From CALABS01 sp050260775 (GTDB lineage Bacteria; Pseudomonadota; Alphaproteobacteria; Rhodospirillales; Magnetospirillaceae): a stretch of DNA of 64,000 bases. Under the pieces are notes generated by a model. That model saw only the letters and a program-made list of their open reading frames with translations, did not search any database and was not told the DNA's origin. Where the stretch lies: positions 62,001-126,000 of the forward strand of contig JBLNCP010000019.1 in NCBI GenBank assembly GCA_050260775.1. Reading direction: 5' to 3'. This document shows positions 1-9,389 of this stretch, piece after piece; positions within the stretch are counted from its first letter, which is position 1; every line of letters begins with the position of its first letter. The position numbers and the translations under genes are program-made.

Positions 1-884
1 TCGTCGATGGCGGTGCGGGCGCCGTCGGCCAGCGACTTGATCGCGAATTGCGCGCTGTCCCGGACGAAGTTGGTGACGATGAAATTCAGCGCCTTGCCGA
101 TGTCCTCGTCGGACAGCGCCGAATCCTCCATGTCGAGCGTGGCCGAGCGCATCTGCACCTGGGCGCCGCTGACCTTGCCCTTGAACTTCTCGGTCAGCTG
201 GTGGACCCGCTTCTGCACCTGCTGCGCGCTGACCTTGTCGTCGTGGACGAGGCCGAACGAGCGGTCGGACAGGATCCCGGCCGAAGCCCCGCGCACCGAG
301 CATTCCTCCAGGGTGTGGTGCAAGGTGGCGAGGAAGCTTTGCGCGGTGCCGGGCTCGACCTGGTCGAAGTTGCCGGAGAGGTCGAACAGCGTCAGGTGGT
401 ATTCCTGGCCGATGCGGTTCGATTCGTTCAGCCGTTGCTGCACCATTTCCACGAAGCGCGCCTTGGGGTCCGCAGCCTCGGGATTGCGCTCCTCGTCATA
501 GGGGGCGATCGGCGGGATGCGTGACAGCGCCAGGTGGTACGACTCGGGAAATTGCGGCAGGCGGATGCCGGCCAGCCGCATGCGGGTGACGGTGCCCGCG
601 GTGCCCATCAGGGTCAGCGGCGTGTGGTCGAGCCGGCCGGTGTTGCGTAACCGCTGCAGCGCCTCCTTGAAGCGCTGAAGGTCGCGGGGAAAGATGAAGT
701 CGGCGAGCGGCCGGCCCTGGAGGTCGCCGTCGGCCACCCCATAGAGCGATTCCCCCGCCCCGGCAGAGAAGACGATGTTGTCGCCCTCGTCCATTTCGAG
801 CAGCAGGTCGGCACCGGCAAACGCAAAAGCAATGAAGCGGTCACGCTGCTGGCGCAGCTTCTCGACCATCGAAACCTGGCCCAT
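1..884 (-). CDS. PAS-like signalling protein, N-terminal part (possible c-di-GMP phosphodiesterase), cut by window edge
   Basis: About 294 residues are visible, reading off the left edge. The start at 884 follows a strong GGAGGGGGAAGG Shine-Dalgarno. There is no signal peptide or membrane segment. Residues 10-110 look like a PAS sensor fold (FIAFAFAGADLLLEMDEG, then GVADGDLQGRPLADFIFPRD). A mixed alpha/beta region follows and ends in KSLADGARTAIDD at the edge. From memory, alphaproteobacterial proteins with this N-terminus often continue into an EAL phosphodiesterase domain, but that part is not in the window, so the output activity is inference. It is divergent from the amino-acid importer at 1155. 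Confidence 0.6.
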   Translation of the reverse strand, partial: MGQVSMVEKLRQQRDRFIAFAFAGADLLLEMDEGDNIVFSAGAGESLYGVADGDLQGRPLADFIFPRDLQRFKEALQRLRNTGRLDHTPLTLMGTAGTVTRMRLAGIRLPQFPESYHLALSRIPPIAPYDEERNPEAADPKARFVEMVQQRLNESNRIGQEYHLTLFDLSGNFDQVEPGTAQSFLATLHHTLEECSVRGASAGILSDRSFGLVHDDKVSAQQVQKRVHQLTEKFKGKVSGAQVQMRSATLDMEDSALSDEDIGKALNFIVTNFVRDSAQFAIKSLADGARTAID

Positions 885-1154
885 CGACCTTCCCCCTCCG
901 GAGGTCAATCCCCTTCTCGTTGTGGGGAATTTAACCAAATATTCACCCTTCGCGCAATGGTGTTGGAGCCGGGCCCTAGGGTGTTGACCGTGCCTCCGTC
1001 CGCGGGGCACGCGCCGGGGCGGGCCGCCTTTTCCGTGCGACAACTCCGTCCTCGAAACTTCGATTGCGGATAAACGGACTTCTTCATTAGATTTGCGCTT
1101 CGCGGCGGCTCTTCCGGGGAGGGCGGACGCGCAAGAGATGAGGGAGGAACCAAC

Positions 1155-2306
1155 ATGTGGATCCGCAAGCTCGGCACCGCGGCATTCGCGGCCGCCGGCG
1201 TGTTCGCCATGGCCGCCGCCGCGGGCGCGGCCGAGACCGTCAAGATCGGCGCTTTCCTGTCGGCGACCGGCGGCGCTTCGTTCCTGGGGGAACCGGAAAA
1301 GAAGACGCTCGAAATGTATGTCGACCGCCTGAACAAGGACGGCGGCGTGCTGGGGCGCAAGATCGAGCTGGTGGTCTATGACGACGGCGGCGCCACCGAC
1401 AAGGCGGCCACCTTCGCCAAGCGCCTGATCCAGAACGACAATGTCGACATCATCATCGGCGGGACCACCACCGGCACCTCCATGGCCGCCATCAAGGTGA
1501 TCGACCCGGCCGGCGTGCCGTTCATCTCGCTCGCCGGCGGCATCGACATCATCGACCCGGTCAAGAAGTGGGTGTTCAAGACCCCGCACACCGACCGCAT
1601 GGCGGCGGAGAAGGTCTTCTCCGACATGAAGAAGCGCGGGCTCACCCGCATCGCCATGATTTCCGAGGACGCGGGCTTCGGCAAGTCGGGCCACGACCAG
1701 TCGCTCAAGGTCGCCGCCAATTACAGCATCGAGATCGTTGCCGACGAGGTCTACAACGGCAAGGACCCGGACGTCACCGCGCAGCTCACCAAGATCAAGA
1801 ACGTCGCCGGCGTGCAGGCGGTGTTCAACTTCGGCTTCGGCCAGGGACCGGCCGTGGTGACCAAGAACTACAAGCAGCTGGGCATCGCCCTGCCGCTCTA
1901 CCAGTCGCATGGCGTCGCTTCGAAGGAATACATCAAGCTCGCCGGCGACGCCTCCGAGGGGGTCCGCCTGCCGGCCGCCGGGCTGGTGGTCGCCGAGCAG
2001 CTCGCCGCCACCGACCCGCAGAAGCCGGTGGTCACCGCCTTCAAGAAGGAATACGAGGGCGCCTTCAAGTCCGAGGTCTCCACCTTCGCCGGCCACGTCT
2101 ACGACGGCCTGCAGATGGCGCTGGCCGCCATCAAGCGCGCCGGCTCCACCGACAAGGAGAAGGTGCGCGCCGAGATCGAGAAGACCTCGGGCTACGTCGG
2201 CACCGCCGGTCTCGTCTCCATGTCGGCCACCGACCACATGGGCCTCAACCTTTCGGCCTTCCACATGGTCGAGATCAAGAAGGGCGACTGGTCGCTGGCC
2301 GACTGA
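1155..2306 (+). CDS. ABC transporter periplasmic substrate-binding protein, branched-chain amino-acid type
   Basis: 383 residues. The start is chosen from AGGGAGGAACC upstream and a clear Sec signal peptide (about residues 1-27, cleavage near GAAETVKIG). The mature protein has the periplasmic-binding-protein type I fold of LivJ/LivK-like receptors: KIGAFLSATGGASFLGEPEK at the N-terminus and a GGTTTGTSMAA ligand-loop segment. It captures a small ligand in the periplasm and delivers it to the permease encoded by the next four genes. The family binds leucine/isoleucine/valine, but members also bind amides, urea and aromatic acids, so the ligand is not fixed by sequence. It is first in the operon, 93 bases before livH. 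Confidence 0.9.
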   Translation: MWIRKLGTAAFAAAGVFAMAAAAGAAETVKIGAFLSATGGASFLGEPEKKTLEMYVDRLNKDGGVLGRKIELVVYDDGGATDKAATFAKRLIQNDNVDIIIGGTTTGTSMAAIKVIDPAGVPFISLAGGIDIIDPVKKWVFKTPHTDRMAAEKVFSDMKKRGLTRIAMISEDAGFGKSGHDQSLKVAANYSIEIVADEVYNGKDPDVTAQLTKIKNVAGVQAVFNFGFGQGPAVVTKNYKQLGIALPLYQSHGVASKEYIKLAGDASEGVRLPAAGLVVAEQLAATDPQKPVVTAFKKEYEGAFKSEVSTFAGHVYDGLQMALAAIKRAGSTDKEKVRAEIEKTSGYVGTAGLVSMSATDHMGLNLSAFHMVEIKKGDWSLAD

Positions 2307-2399
2307 CCGCCGCCGCCGTCGGGCGCGGGGGTGGACCCCGCGCCTGTCGTTCTCGGGCCGGGCCCGCCCCGGCCCACGAACGGGGAACGGTTTGGGTGA

Positions 2400-3284
2400 A
2401 TGGATAGAATGCTCGCGGAATTCCTGCAGTACCTGTTTTCCGGACTGACGTCGGGGGCGATCTACGCGTTGGCCGGATTGGGCTTCGCGATCATCTTCAA
2501 CGCCAGCCACGTCATCAATTTCGCCCAGGGCGAGTTCATCATGATCGGCGGCATGACGACGGCGACCCTGGTGGCCGCCGGCGTGCCGCTTCCCGCCGCC
2601 GCGCTGGCGGCGGTGGCGGTGACCATGGCCGTCGGCGTGGCGCTGGAGAAGTTCGCGATCGAGCCGGCCCGCAATGCCGACGTCACCGCCATCATCATCA
2701 TCACCATCGGCGCCTCGATCTTCCTCAGGGGCGCGGCGCAGGTGATCTGGGACAAGGAATTCCACTCGGTGCCGGCGTTCTCCGGCGAGGCGCCGATCGC
2801 GGTGCTGGGCGCGACGCTGATGCCCCAGAGCCTGTGGGTCATCGGCGTCTCCGTCGCGGTCATCGCCCTGTTGTGGTGGTTCTTCAACCGCACCCTGTTC
2901 GGCAAGGCCATGCTGGCGACCTCGTTCAACCGCCTGGCGGCCCAGTTGGTGGGCATCGGCGTCAAGAAGGTGTTGACGGTGGCCTTCGCGCTGTCGGCCA
3001 TGCTGGGGGCGGTCGGCGGCATCACCATGACGCCCATCACCTTCACCAACTACGAGGCGGGCATCATGCTGGGGCTGAAGGGCTTCTCGGCCGCCGTGCT
3101 GGGCGGCCTGGGCAGCGGGCTCGGCGCCATCGTCGGCGGCATGGTGGTCGGCATCGCCGAGGCGCTGGCCTCAGGCTACCTGTCCTCGGCCTACAAGGAT
3201 GCGGTGGCCTTCGTCATCATCCTCCTCGTGCTGTTCTTCATGCCGAACGGCCTGTTCGGCAAGAAGGGCTCGGACCGGGTCTAG
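2400..3284 (+). CDS. livH: Branched-chain amino-acid ABC transporter permease LivH
   Basis: 294 residues, a normal length for LivH, with about eight hydrophobic segments. The N-terminal SGLTSGAIYALAGLGFAI and the following NFAQGEF are hallmarks of the family; GLKGFSAAVLGGLGSGLGAI near residue 225 is the conserved cytoplasmic-loop region that contacts the ATPases. It forms one half of the inner-membrane channel with LivM. The stop lies two bases before the livM start, indicating tight co-transcription. The Shine-Dalgarno (CGGGGAACGG) is modest. Confidence 0.95.
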   Translation: MDRMLAEFLQYLFSGLTSGAIYALAGLGFAIIFNASHVINFAQGEFIMIGGMTTATLVAAGVPLPAAALAAVAVTMAVGVALEKFAIEPARNADVTAIIIITIGASIFLRGAAQVIWDKEFHSVPAFSGEAPIAVLGATLMPQSLWVIGVSVAVIALLWWFFNRTLFGKAMLATSFNRLAAQLVGIGVKKVLTVAFALSAMLGAVGGITMTPITFTNYEAGIMLGLKGFSAAVLGGLGSGLGAIVGGMVVGIAEALASGYLSSAYKDAVAFVIILLVLFFMPNGLFGKKGSDRV

Positions 3285-3286
3285 CC

Positions 3287-4231
3287 ATGACGAGCCTCTC
3301 CCGCATCGCTGGCCTGGGACTGCTGACGGCACTGGTGGCGCTGGCGCCGCTCACCTTCCCCAACGCCTATTTCTACGACGTCGCCGTCAACGCCCTGTTC
3401 AACGCGGTGGTGTGCGTCGGCCTCAACCTGCTGATCGGCTATGCCGGCCAGATCAGCCTGGGCCACGCCGGCTTCTTCGCGCTGGGCGCCTACGGCTCGG
3501 CGCTGCTGACCAGCCGCTACGGCCTGCCGCCGCTGGCGGCGCTGGTGGCCTCGGCGGCGGCGGTGGGGGCGCTTGCCTTCCTGGTCGGCCGGCCGATCCT
3601 CAAGCTCAAGGGCCATTACCTGGCCATGGCCACGCTCGGCATCGGCATCATCATCCACATCGTGCTGAAGACGGAATCGCGCATCACCGGCGGACCCGAC
3701 GGCATGGGGGTCGATCCGTTCTCCGTGCTCGGCCTCACCATCGCCGGCGACCGCGCCTGGTACTGGGTGGGCGCCGTCCTGCTGGTGGCCAGCGTGTGGA
3801 TGGCGCTCAACCTGATCGATTCCCCCATGGGCCGGGCGCTCAGGGCCGTCCACGGCTCCGAGGTGGGCGCCGAGGTGGTCGGCGTCGACACCGCCCGCTA
3901 CAAGGGCCTGGTGTTCGTGCTGTCGGCGGTGTTCGCCTCGGTGGTCGGCTCGCTGTTCGCCCACAAGAACGGCTTCATCACCCCCGACATCGGCAGCTTC
4001 TTCCGCTCCATCGAGCTGGTCACCATGGTGGTGCTGGGCGGCATGGCCTCCACCTTCGGCGCGGTGGTCGGCGCGGTCATCCTGACGCTGCTGCCGCAGC
4101 TCCTGGCCGCGTTCGAGGATTACGAGGCCATGGCGCTCGGCGCCATCATGATGGGGACCATGATCTTCATGCCCAAGGGCCTGCTGCCCAGCCTGCGTGC
4201 GGCGCTCCGCCGGCAGGGGAGGGCGGCATGA
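3287..4231 (+). CDS. livM: Branched-chain amino-acid ABC transporter permease LivM
   Basis: 314 residues from the ATG at 3287, just after the livH stop. An in-frame extension further upstream runs through livH and is not credible. The conserved LivM motif GYAGQISLGHAGFFALGAY sits near residue 45, and the coupling region GGMASTFGAVVGAVI near residue 250. About nine membrane segments make up the second half of the channel. Its stop overlaps the livG start by ATGA, which suggests translational coupling. Confidence 0.95.
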   Translation: MTSLSRIAGLGLLTALVALAPLTFPNAYFYDVAVNALFNAVVCVGLNLLIGYAGQISLGHAGFFALGAYGSALLTSRYGLPPLAALVASAAAVGALAFLVGRPILKLKGHYLAMATLGIGIIIHIVLKTESRITGGPDGMGVDPFSVLGLTIAGDRAWYWVGAVLLVASVWMALNLIDSPMGRALRAVHGSEVGAEVVGVDTARYKGLVFVLSAVFASVVGSLFAHKNGFITPDIGSFFRSIELVTMVVLGGMASTFGAVVGAVILTLLPQLLAAFEDYEAMALGAIMMGTMIFMPKGLLPSLRAALRRQGRAA

Positions 4232-4983
4232 CGCTGCTTCGGGTCGAGAACCTGTCGAAGGAGTTCGGCGGCGTCCACGCCATCGAAGGGCTGACCTTCG
4301 CCATCAATCCCGGCACCATCCACTCGATCATCGGGCCGAACGGGGCCGGCAAGACCACCCTGTTCAACCTGATCACCGGCGTCTATACGCCGACCTCGGG
4401 CCGCATCCTGCTGGACGACCGCGACATTTCGGGGCTGAAGCCGTTCCAACTGGCCCGCCTGGGGATGAGCCGCACCTTCCAGAACCTGCAGGTGTTCTTC
4501 AACATGACGGCGCTCGAGAACGTCATGGTCGGCCATCACCTGCACCTGGACCGGCGCTTCTTCCGCTCGCTGTTCCATCTGCCCTCCGTCGTCGCCAGCG
4601 ACCGCGCCTGCCGCGCCCATTGCCTGGAACTGATGGAATTCGTCGGCATCGAGCGCTACGCCCTCGACGACGCCGCCTCCATGCCCTACGGCGCCTTGAA
4701 GCGCCTGGAGATCGCCCGCGCCCTGGCCGCCAAGCCGCGCCTGCTGCTGCTCGACGAGCCGGCCGCCGGCCTCAACGCCACCGAAAGCCGCGAGATCGAT
4801 GAAGTCATCAAGCGGGTGGCCGCGACCGGCGTCACCGTCGTGCTGGTCGAGCACGACATGAAGATGGTCATGGGCATTTCCGACCACATCCTGGCGCTCG
4901 ACTACGGCCGCAAGCTGGCCGAGGGCACGCCCGCCGAAGTGCGGGCCAATCCCGACGTGGTCGCCGCCTACCTGGGAGCCTGA
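4228..4983 (+). CDS. livG: Branched-chain amino-acid ABC transporter ATPase LivG
   Basis: 251 residues. Walker A is GPNGAGKTTLFN and Walker B is LLLLDEPAAGLN. The signature region MPYGALKRLEIARALA is the LivG variant of LSGGQ. An internal insertion around residues 95-125 (VGHHLHLDRRFF) is typical of LivG and separates it from the shorter LivF. It powers transport at the cytoplasmic face together with LivF. It overlaps livM by four bases, and livF begins four bases after its stop. Confidence 0.95.
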   Translation: MTLLRVENLSKEFGGVHAIEGLTFAINPGTIHSIIGPNGAGKTTLFNLITGVYTPTSGRILLDDRDISGLKPFQLARLGMSRTFQNLQVFFNMTALENVMVGHHLHLDRRFFRSLFHLPSVVASDRACRAHCLELMEFVGIERYALDDAASMPYGALKRLEIARALAAKPRLLLLDEPAAGLNATESREIDEVIKRVAATGVTVVLVEHDMKMVMGISDHILALDYGRKLAEGTPAEVRANPDVVAAYLGA

Positions 4984-4987
4984 CCCG

Positions 4988-5692
<705 letters not shown>

Positions 5693-5811
5693 TCCAGGGT
5701 TGGTGGTGGGGTAATACTCACGTTATAGCCAATTGCCCCCCGGTCTGTTGGCACTCCGCCTTCGCGGCGCAGTCATCTATCATGGAGCCATTCCGCGGAC
5801 GGAAGGCGCGC

Positions 5812-6936
5812 ATGATCGATCCATTAGGAAATACTGAATTTCTTCCCCACGGCGTCTGCCTTGCCTGGGATCCCAACCTGCTGAGCGCCATGGTGGGCGC
5901 CGAGGTGCTGTTGGGGATTTCCTACGTCTCCGTCGCCTGCACCCTCGTCATCTTTTCCCGGCGCCGCCCCGATTTTCCCTATCCGCGATTGATGCTGCTC
6001 CTGGCCCTCGTCTTTGCCTCGTGCGGCGTCTCCCACTTCACCGACGTCGCCACCCTGTGGGTCCCCGCCTACATGCTGCAGGTCGGCTTCAAGGCGGTGG
6101 TCGCCCTGTTCTCGGTGCCGGCCGCGGCGCTGATGTGGATGCTGCTGCCGCGAGCGCTGGAACTGCCGAGCCCGGCCTCGCTGCGCGACGCCAATGCCAG
6201 CCTCGCCACCGCCAAGGAGGCGGCCGAGCATGCGTCGCGGGCCAAGTCCAACTTCCTCGCCACCATGAGCCACGAACTGCGAACGCCGCTCAACGCGGTG
6301 ATCGGCTTCGCCGACGTCCTGCAGATGCAGATGTTCGGCCCCCTGAATGGCAAGCAGGCGGAATACGTGGCGGCCATCCGTGAAAGCGGCCGCCATCTCC
6401 TGCACTTGATCAACGACATCCTCGACATCACCAAGATCGACGCCGGCCGGGTGGAGCTGGAAGAGGGGCCGGTGTCGCTGTTCGATGTCGTGCAGTCCTG
6501 CGTGGCCCTGGAGAAGGGGCATGCCGCCGAGGGCGGGGTCGATCTCGTCGTCGATCGCGGGCCGGCCATCCCGCTGGTGTCCGGCGACGCCCTGCGCCTG
6601 AAGCAGGTGGTGCTGAACCTCCTGTCCAATGCCGTGAAGTTCACCCCCAAGGGCGGGCGGGTGTCGGTCGCCATCGGCCGCGACGACGATGGCGGGATCG
6701 TGCTGACCGTGGCCGACACCGGCATCGGCATGGACCCCGGCGAAATCCCGCGCGCCTTCGAGATGTTCACCCAGATCGGCGACGCGATGGCGCGCAGCCA
6801 TGGCGGCACCGGCGTCGGCCTGCCCTTGACCAAGGCCCTGGTAGACCTGCACGGCGGCCACATCGCCGTCGCCAGCGCTCCCGGCAAGGGCACCACCGTG
6901 CGGGTGAGCTTGCCGCCCTCGCGCATTCTCGCCTGA
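5812..6936 (+). CDS. Sensor histidine kinase with ethylene-receptor-like transmembrane sensor
   Basis: 374 residues from the ATG at 5812, preceded by GGAAGG at five bases. An in-frame ATG at 5782 has no such site. Three hydrophobic helices (about residues 30-50, 60-80 and 92-115) resemble the ethylene-binding domain of ETR1-type receptors: FPY after helix 1 and CGVSHF with Cys71 and His75, matching the copper-binding Cys-x3-His pair. The ETR1 Tyr32 equivalent is Tyr38; the ETR1 Asp25 equivalent is Glu31. A HisKA domain follows (His154 in TMSHELRTPLN), then HATPase_c (NLLSNAVKFTPKGG, DTGIGM, GGTGVGL). There is no receiver domain and no cognate regulator nearby. The ligand is unproven. Confidence 0.85.
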   Translation: MIDPLGNTEFLPHGVCLAWDPNLLSAMVGAEVLLGISYVSVACTLVIFSRRRPDFPYPRLMLLLALVFASCGVSHFTDVATLWVPAYMLQVGFKAVVALFSVPAAALMWMLLPRALELPSPASLRDANASLATAKEAAEHASRAKSNFLATMSHELRTPLNAVIGFADVLQMQMFGPLNGKQAEYVAAIRESGRHLLHLINDILDITKIDAGRVELEEGPVSLFDVVQSCVALEKGHAAEGGVDLVVDRGPAIPLVSGDALRLKQVVLNLLSNAVKFTPKGGRVSVAIGRDDDGGIVLTVADTGIGMDPGEIPRAFEMFTQIGDAMARSHGGTGVGLPLTKALVDLHGGHIAVASAPGKGTTVRVSLPPSRILA

Positions 6937-7177
6937 ACATCCTCTCCCGGTCGGCGTACCTCCACTTCGAGGCGGCCGCGCCTGTTCGCGCTCTCGAAAG
7001 CGCACGGCGGCGGGACGGATGGACGAGTGCGCTTGATAGGGCCGGGGCGAGGGGCCACCTCCAGCCCTGCAATCCCTGGTGCGCCGTGCCCGACTTGGCC
7101 CGCTTCCCTGCGATTGCCGAAGCCCCGTGCGCCGAGCGGTGGGGTGGTGTCTGTCTTCCGGGCTCTAGGAGAAACGC

Positions 7178-7384
7178 ATGGCGGTCGGTATCGTGAAGTG
7201 GTTCAATGCAACCAAGGGGTACGGTTTCATTCAGCCTGAGGGCGGCGGCAACGACGTGTTCGTGCACGTGACCGCGGTTCAGCGCGCCGGCCTGGACAAA
7301 CTGGATGAGGGCCAGCGCATCCGCTACGAGCTGGTCCGCGATCGCGGCAGGGTGGCCGCCGGCAACATCACGCCGGCTGACTGA
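7178..7384 (+). CDS. Cold-shock family nucleic-acid-binding protein
   Basis: 68 residues, a single cold-shock (OB-fold) domain. RNP1 is KGYGFI (residues 14-19) and RNP2 is VFVHV (residues 27-31), with the typical MAVGIVKWFNATKGYG start. A good Shine-Dalgarno (AGGAGAAACGC) precedes it. It binds single-stranded RNA or DNA and acts as an RNA chaperone or transcription antiterminator. The 241 bases upstream contain no gene and may include a 5' leader, but I cannot show a thermosensor. It is monocistronic, with a hairpin just downstream. Confidence 0.93.
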   Translation: MAVGIVKWFNATKGYGFIQPEGGGNDVFVHVTAVQRAGLDKLDEGQRIRYELVRDRGRVAAGNITPAD

Positions 7385-7411
7385 TCCGGCTTCCCCGCGG
7401 ACGTATCCTGG

Positions 7412-7429
7412 CGGCCCCTTTCGGGGCCG
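7412..7429 (+). terminator. Hairpin after cold-shock gene, probable terminator
   Basis: A perfect seven-base stem CGGCCCC/CGGGGCCG-type with a TTTC loop, 28 bases after the cold-shock stop. The following TCTCCGTTTG is only weakly T-rich, so intrinsic termination is likely but not certain. Confidence 0.5.
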
Positions 7430-7452
7430 TCTCCGTTTGTGGGGAGGATGTC

Positions 7453-8157
7453 ATGAAGAGCTGTGTCGCCATCCGCCATGTGGCATTCGAGGATCTCGGC
7501 AACCTGCAGCCGGTCCTGGCGGCGCGCGGTTTCGACGTCCGCTACCTCGACGCCGCCTGCGACGACCTTTCGGCCCTCGACCCCGTGGCCGCCGACCTGA
7601 TGGTGGTGCTGGGCGGGCCCATCGGCGTCTACGAGGACGAGGCCTACCCCTTCCTCAAACAGGAACTGGCGATCGCCGAACGCCGGCTGGCCGCCGACCG
7701 TCCGACGCTCGGCATCTGCCTGGGGGCCCAGATCATGGCCCGTGCCCTCGGCGCCCGCGTCTATCCCAACCCGGCCGGCAAGGAGATCGGCTGGTCGGCG
7801 CTCGACCTCACGCCCGAGGGCGAGGCCTCGGTGCTGCGCGGTCTGGCCGGAACACCGGTCCTCCACTGGCATGGCGACACCTTCGACCTTCCCCATGGCG
7901 CGGTTCCCCTGGCCTCCACCCCCATCACCCGCAATCAGGCCTATTCATGGGGCCTGAAGGCGCTCGGCCTGCAATTCCACATCGAGGTGGTCACCGACGT
8001 CCTGGAGAGCTGGTACGTCGGCCATGCCGCCGAGATCGCGGCGGTGACCGGGCTGTCGGTGCCCGAGCTGCGGGCCGAGGCGGCCAATCATGGCCCCGGT
8101 CTGGAAGCCCGGGGCGGCGAGGCGCTGGCGCGCTGGATCGACGAGGTGTGTCCTTAA
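7453..8157 (+). CDS. Class I glutamine amidotransferase-like protein
   Basis: 234 residues. The catalytic triad of class I GATases is visible: nucleophile Cys in LGICLGAQIMA (about residue 92) and His in GLQFHIEV (about residue 176), followed two residues on by Glu. The oxyanion region is VVLGGPIGVYED. The family hydrolyses glutamine to supply ammonia, and stand-alone members of this type are often annotated as GMP-synthase-like, with a substrate that is rarely known. GGGGAGG lies seven bases before the ATG. There is no synthase partner beside it, so its acceptor is unknown. Confidence 0.85.
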   Translation: MKSCVAIRHVAFEDLGNLQPVLAARGFDVRYLDAACDDLSALDPVAADLMVVLGGPIGVYEDEAYPFLKQELAIAERRLAADRPTLGICLGAQIMARALGARVYPNPAGKEIGWSALDLTPEGEASVLRGLAGTPVLHWHGDTFDLPHGAVPLASTPITRNQAYSWGLKALGLQFHIEVVTDVLESWYVGHAAEIAAVTGLSVPELRAEAANHGPGLEARGGEALARWIDEVCP

Positions 8158-8241
8158 AGGGCCTCGCTGGTCAGACAACCCAAAGGGTTGTATAGTGTGT
8201 CCGCCCTGCACAGGCCCAATAGACAGCCGGAAGAAACCGAC

Positions 8242-9351
8242 GTGGACCAGAAGCTGAGAGAGGAAGACGTCGCCCGCCTGCTCGCCAATCCCGCGGGGGA
8301 GGTGCGTGCGGAGATCGCCGGCAAGATCGCCGGCCAGCACCCTTCGCTGAGCGAGGCTCAGCGCAAGCTGGCGGAGGACATCTTCCGCCTGATGATGCGC
8401 GATGCCGAGGTAAGGGTGCGCGAGGCGCTTGCCCACCAGCTCAAGGAAAACCCGCTGGTCCCCCACGACGTGGCGGTGTCGCTCGCCCGCGACGTGGAAT
8501 CGGTGTCGCTGCCGATCCTGCGGTTCTCGGAGGTGCTGACCGACGAGGACCTGATCGAGATCGTCCGCAGCCAGAGTCCCGACAAGCAGATCGCCGTCGC
8601 CAGCCGCGCCCACGTCTCGCCCAATGTCGCCGACGCCCTGGTGGACAGCCGCAACGAGACGGTGGTCGCCACCCTGGTGTCGAACAAGGGAGCGGAGATC
8701 AGCGAGAGCACGCTCGGCCGCGTCGTCGATTCGTTCGGCGGCTCCGAGACGGTCGGCAAGGGTCTGCTGGAGCGGGCCCTGCCGGTCACCGTCGCCGAGC
8801 GGCTGATGGCCGTGGTCTCGGAATCCCTGCGCGACCAGTTGATGACGCGCCAGGACCTGTCGCCCGAGACGGTCACCACCCTGTTGATCCAGGCCCGCGA
8901 GATGGCGGTGCTCGGCCTGACCGATTCCGACACCGACGTGGCCAAGCTGGTCGACCACCTCTACCGTAACCAGCGCCTCACCCCCTCCATCGTGCTCAGG
9001 GCGGTGTGCATGGGCGACCTGCCGTTCTTCGAGGCGGCCATCGCCAGGCTGGCCCACATCAAGATCGAGAATGCCCGCACCCTCATCCACGACGCCGGCA
9101 AGCGCGGTTTCGAGGCCCTGTTCGAGAAGGCCGGGCTGCCGCAGGTGTTCTTCCGCGCCATGCGCGCGGCCATCGACGTTTCGTATGAGATGGAGTATGA
9201 CGGCGGCCCCAACGACCGGGAACGCTTCTCTCGCCGCATGATCGAGCGTATCCTCACTCAGTACGGCGATCTGGGCGTCGAGTTCGAGACCGACGACCTC
9301 GAGTACCTGCTGGCCAAGGTCGGCCAGTTGCCCGCCATCATCAACGACTAG
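8242..9351 (+). CDS. DUF2336 domain protein
   Basis: 369 residues from the GTG at 8242, which has GGAAGA upstream; an in-frame TTG at 8188 lacks a ribosome site. It is entirely soluble and almost all alpha-helical, with tandem HEAT-like helix pairs (AHQLKENPLVPHDVAVSL, VSLPILRFSEVLTDEDLIEI). This matches DUF2336, a family common in Rhodospirillales and other Alphaproteobacteria with no established function. Possible -10 sequences (TATAGT) lie about 55 bases upstream. The next gene follows after 38 bases in the same direction, so the two may be co-expressed. Confidence 0.8.
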   Translation: MDQKLREEDVARLLANPAGEVRAEIAGKIAGQHPSLSEAQRKLAEDIFRLMMRDAEVRVREALAHQLKENPLVPHDVAVSLARDVESVSLPILRFSEVLTDEDLIEIVRSQSPDKQIAVASRAHVSPNVADALVDSRNETVVATLVSNKGAEISESTLGRVVDSFGGSETVGKGLLERALPVTVAERLMAVVSESLRDQLMTRQDLSPETVTTLLIQAREMAVLGLTDSDTDVAKLVDHLYRNQRLTPSIVLRAVCMGDLPFFEAAIARLAHIKIENARTLIHDAGKRGFEALFEKAGLPQVFFRAMRAAIDVSYEMEYDGGPNDRERFSRRMIERILTQYGDLGVEFETDDLEYLLAKVGQLPAIIND

Positions 9352-9389
9352 CCGGCGCGCCCGGCCTTCGACTGGGGATCAGGGGAAGG

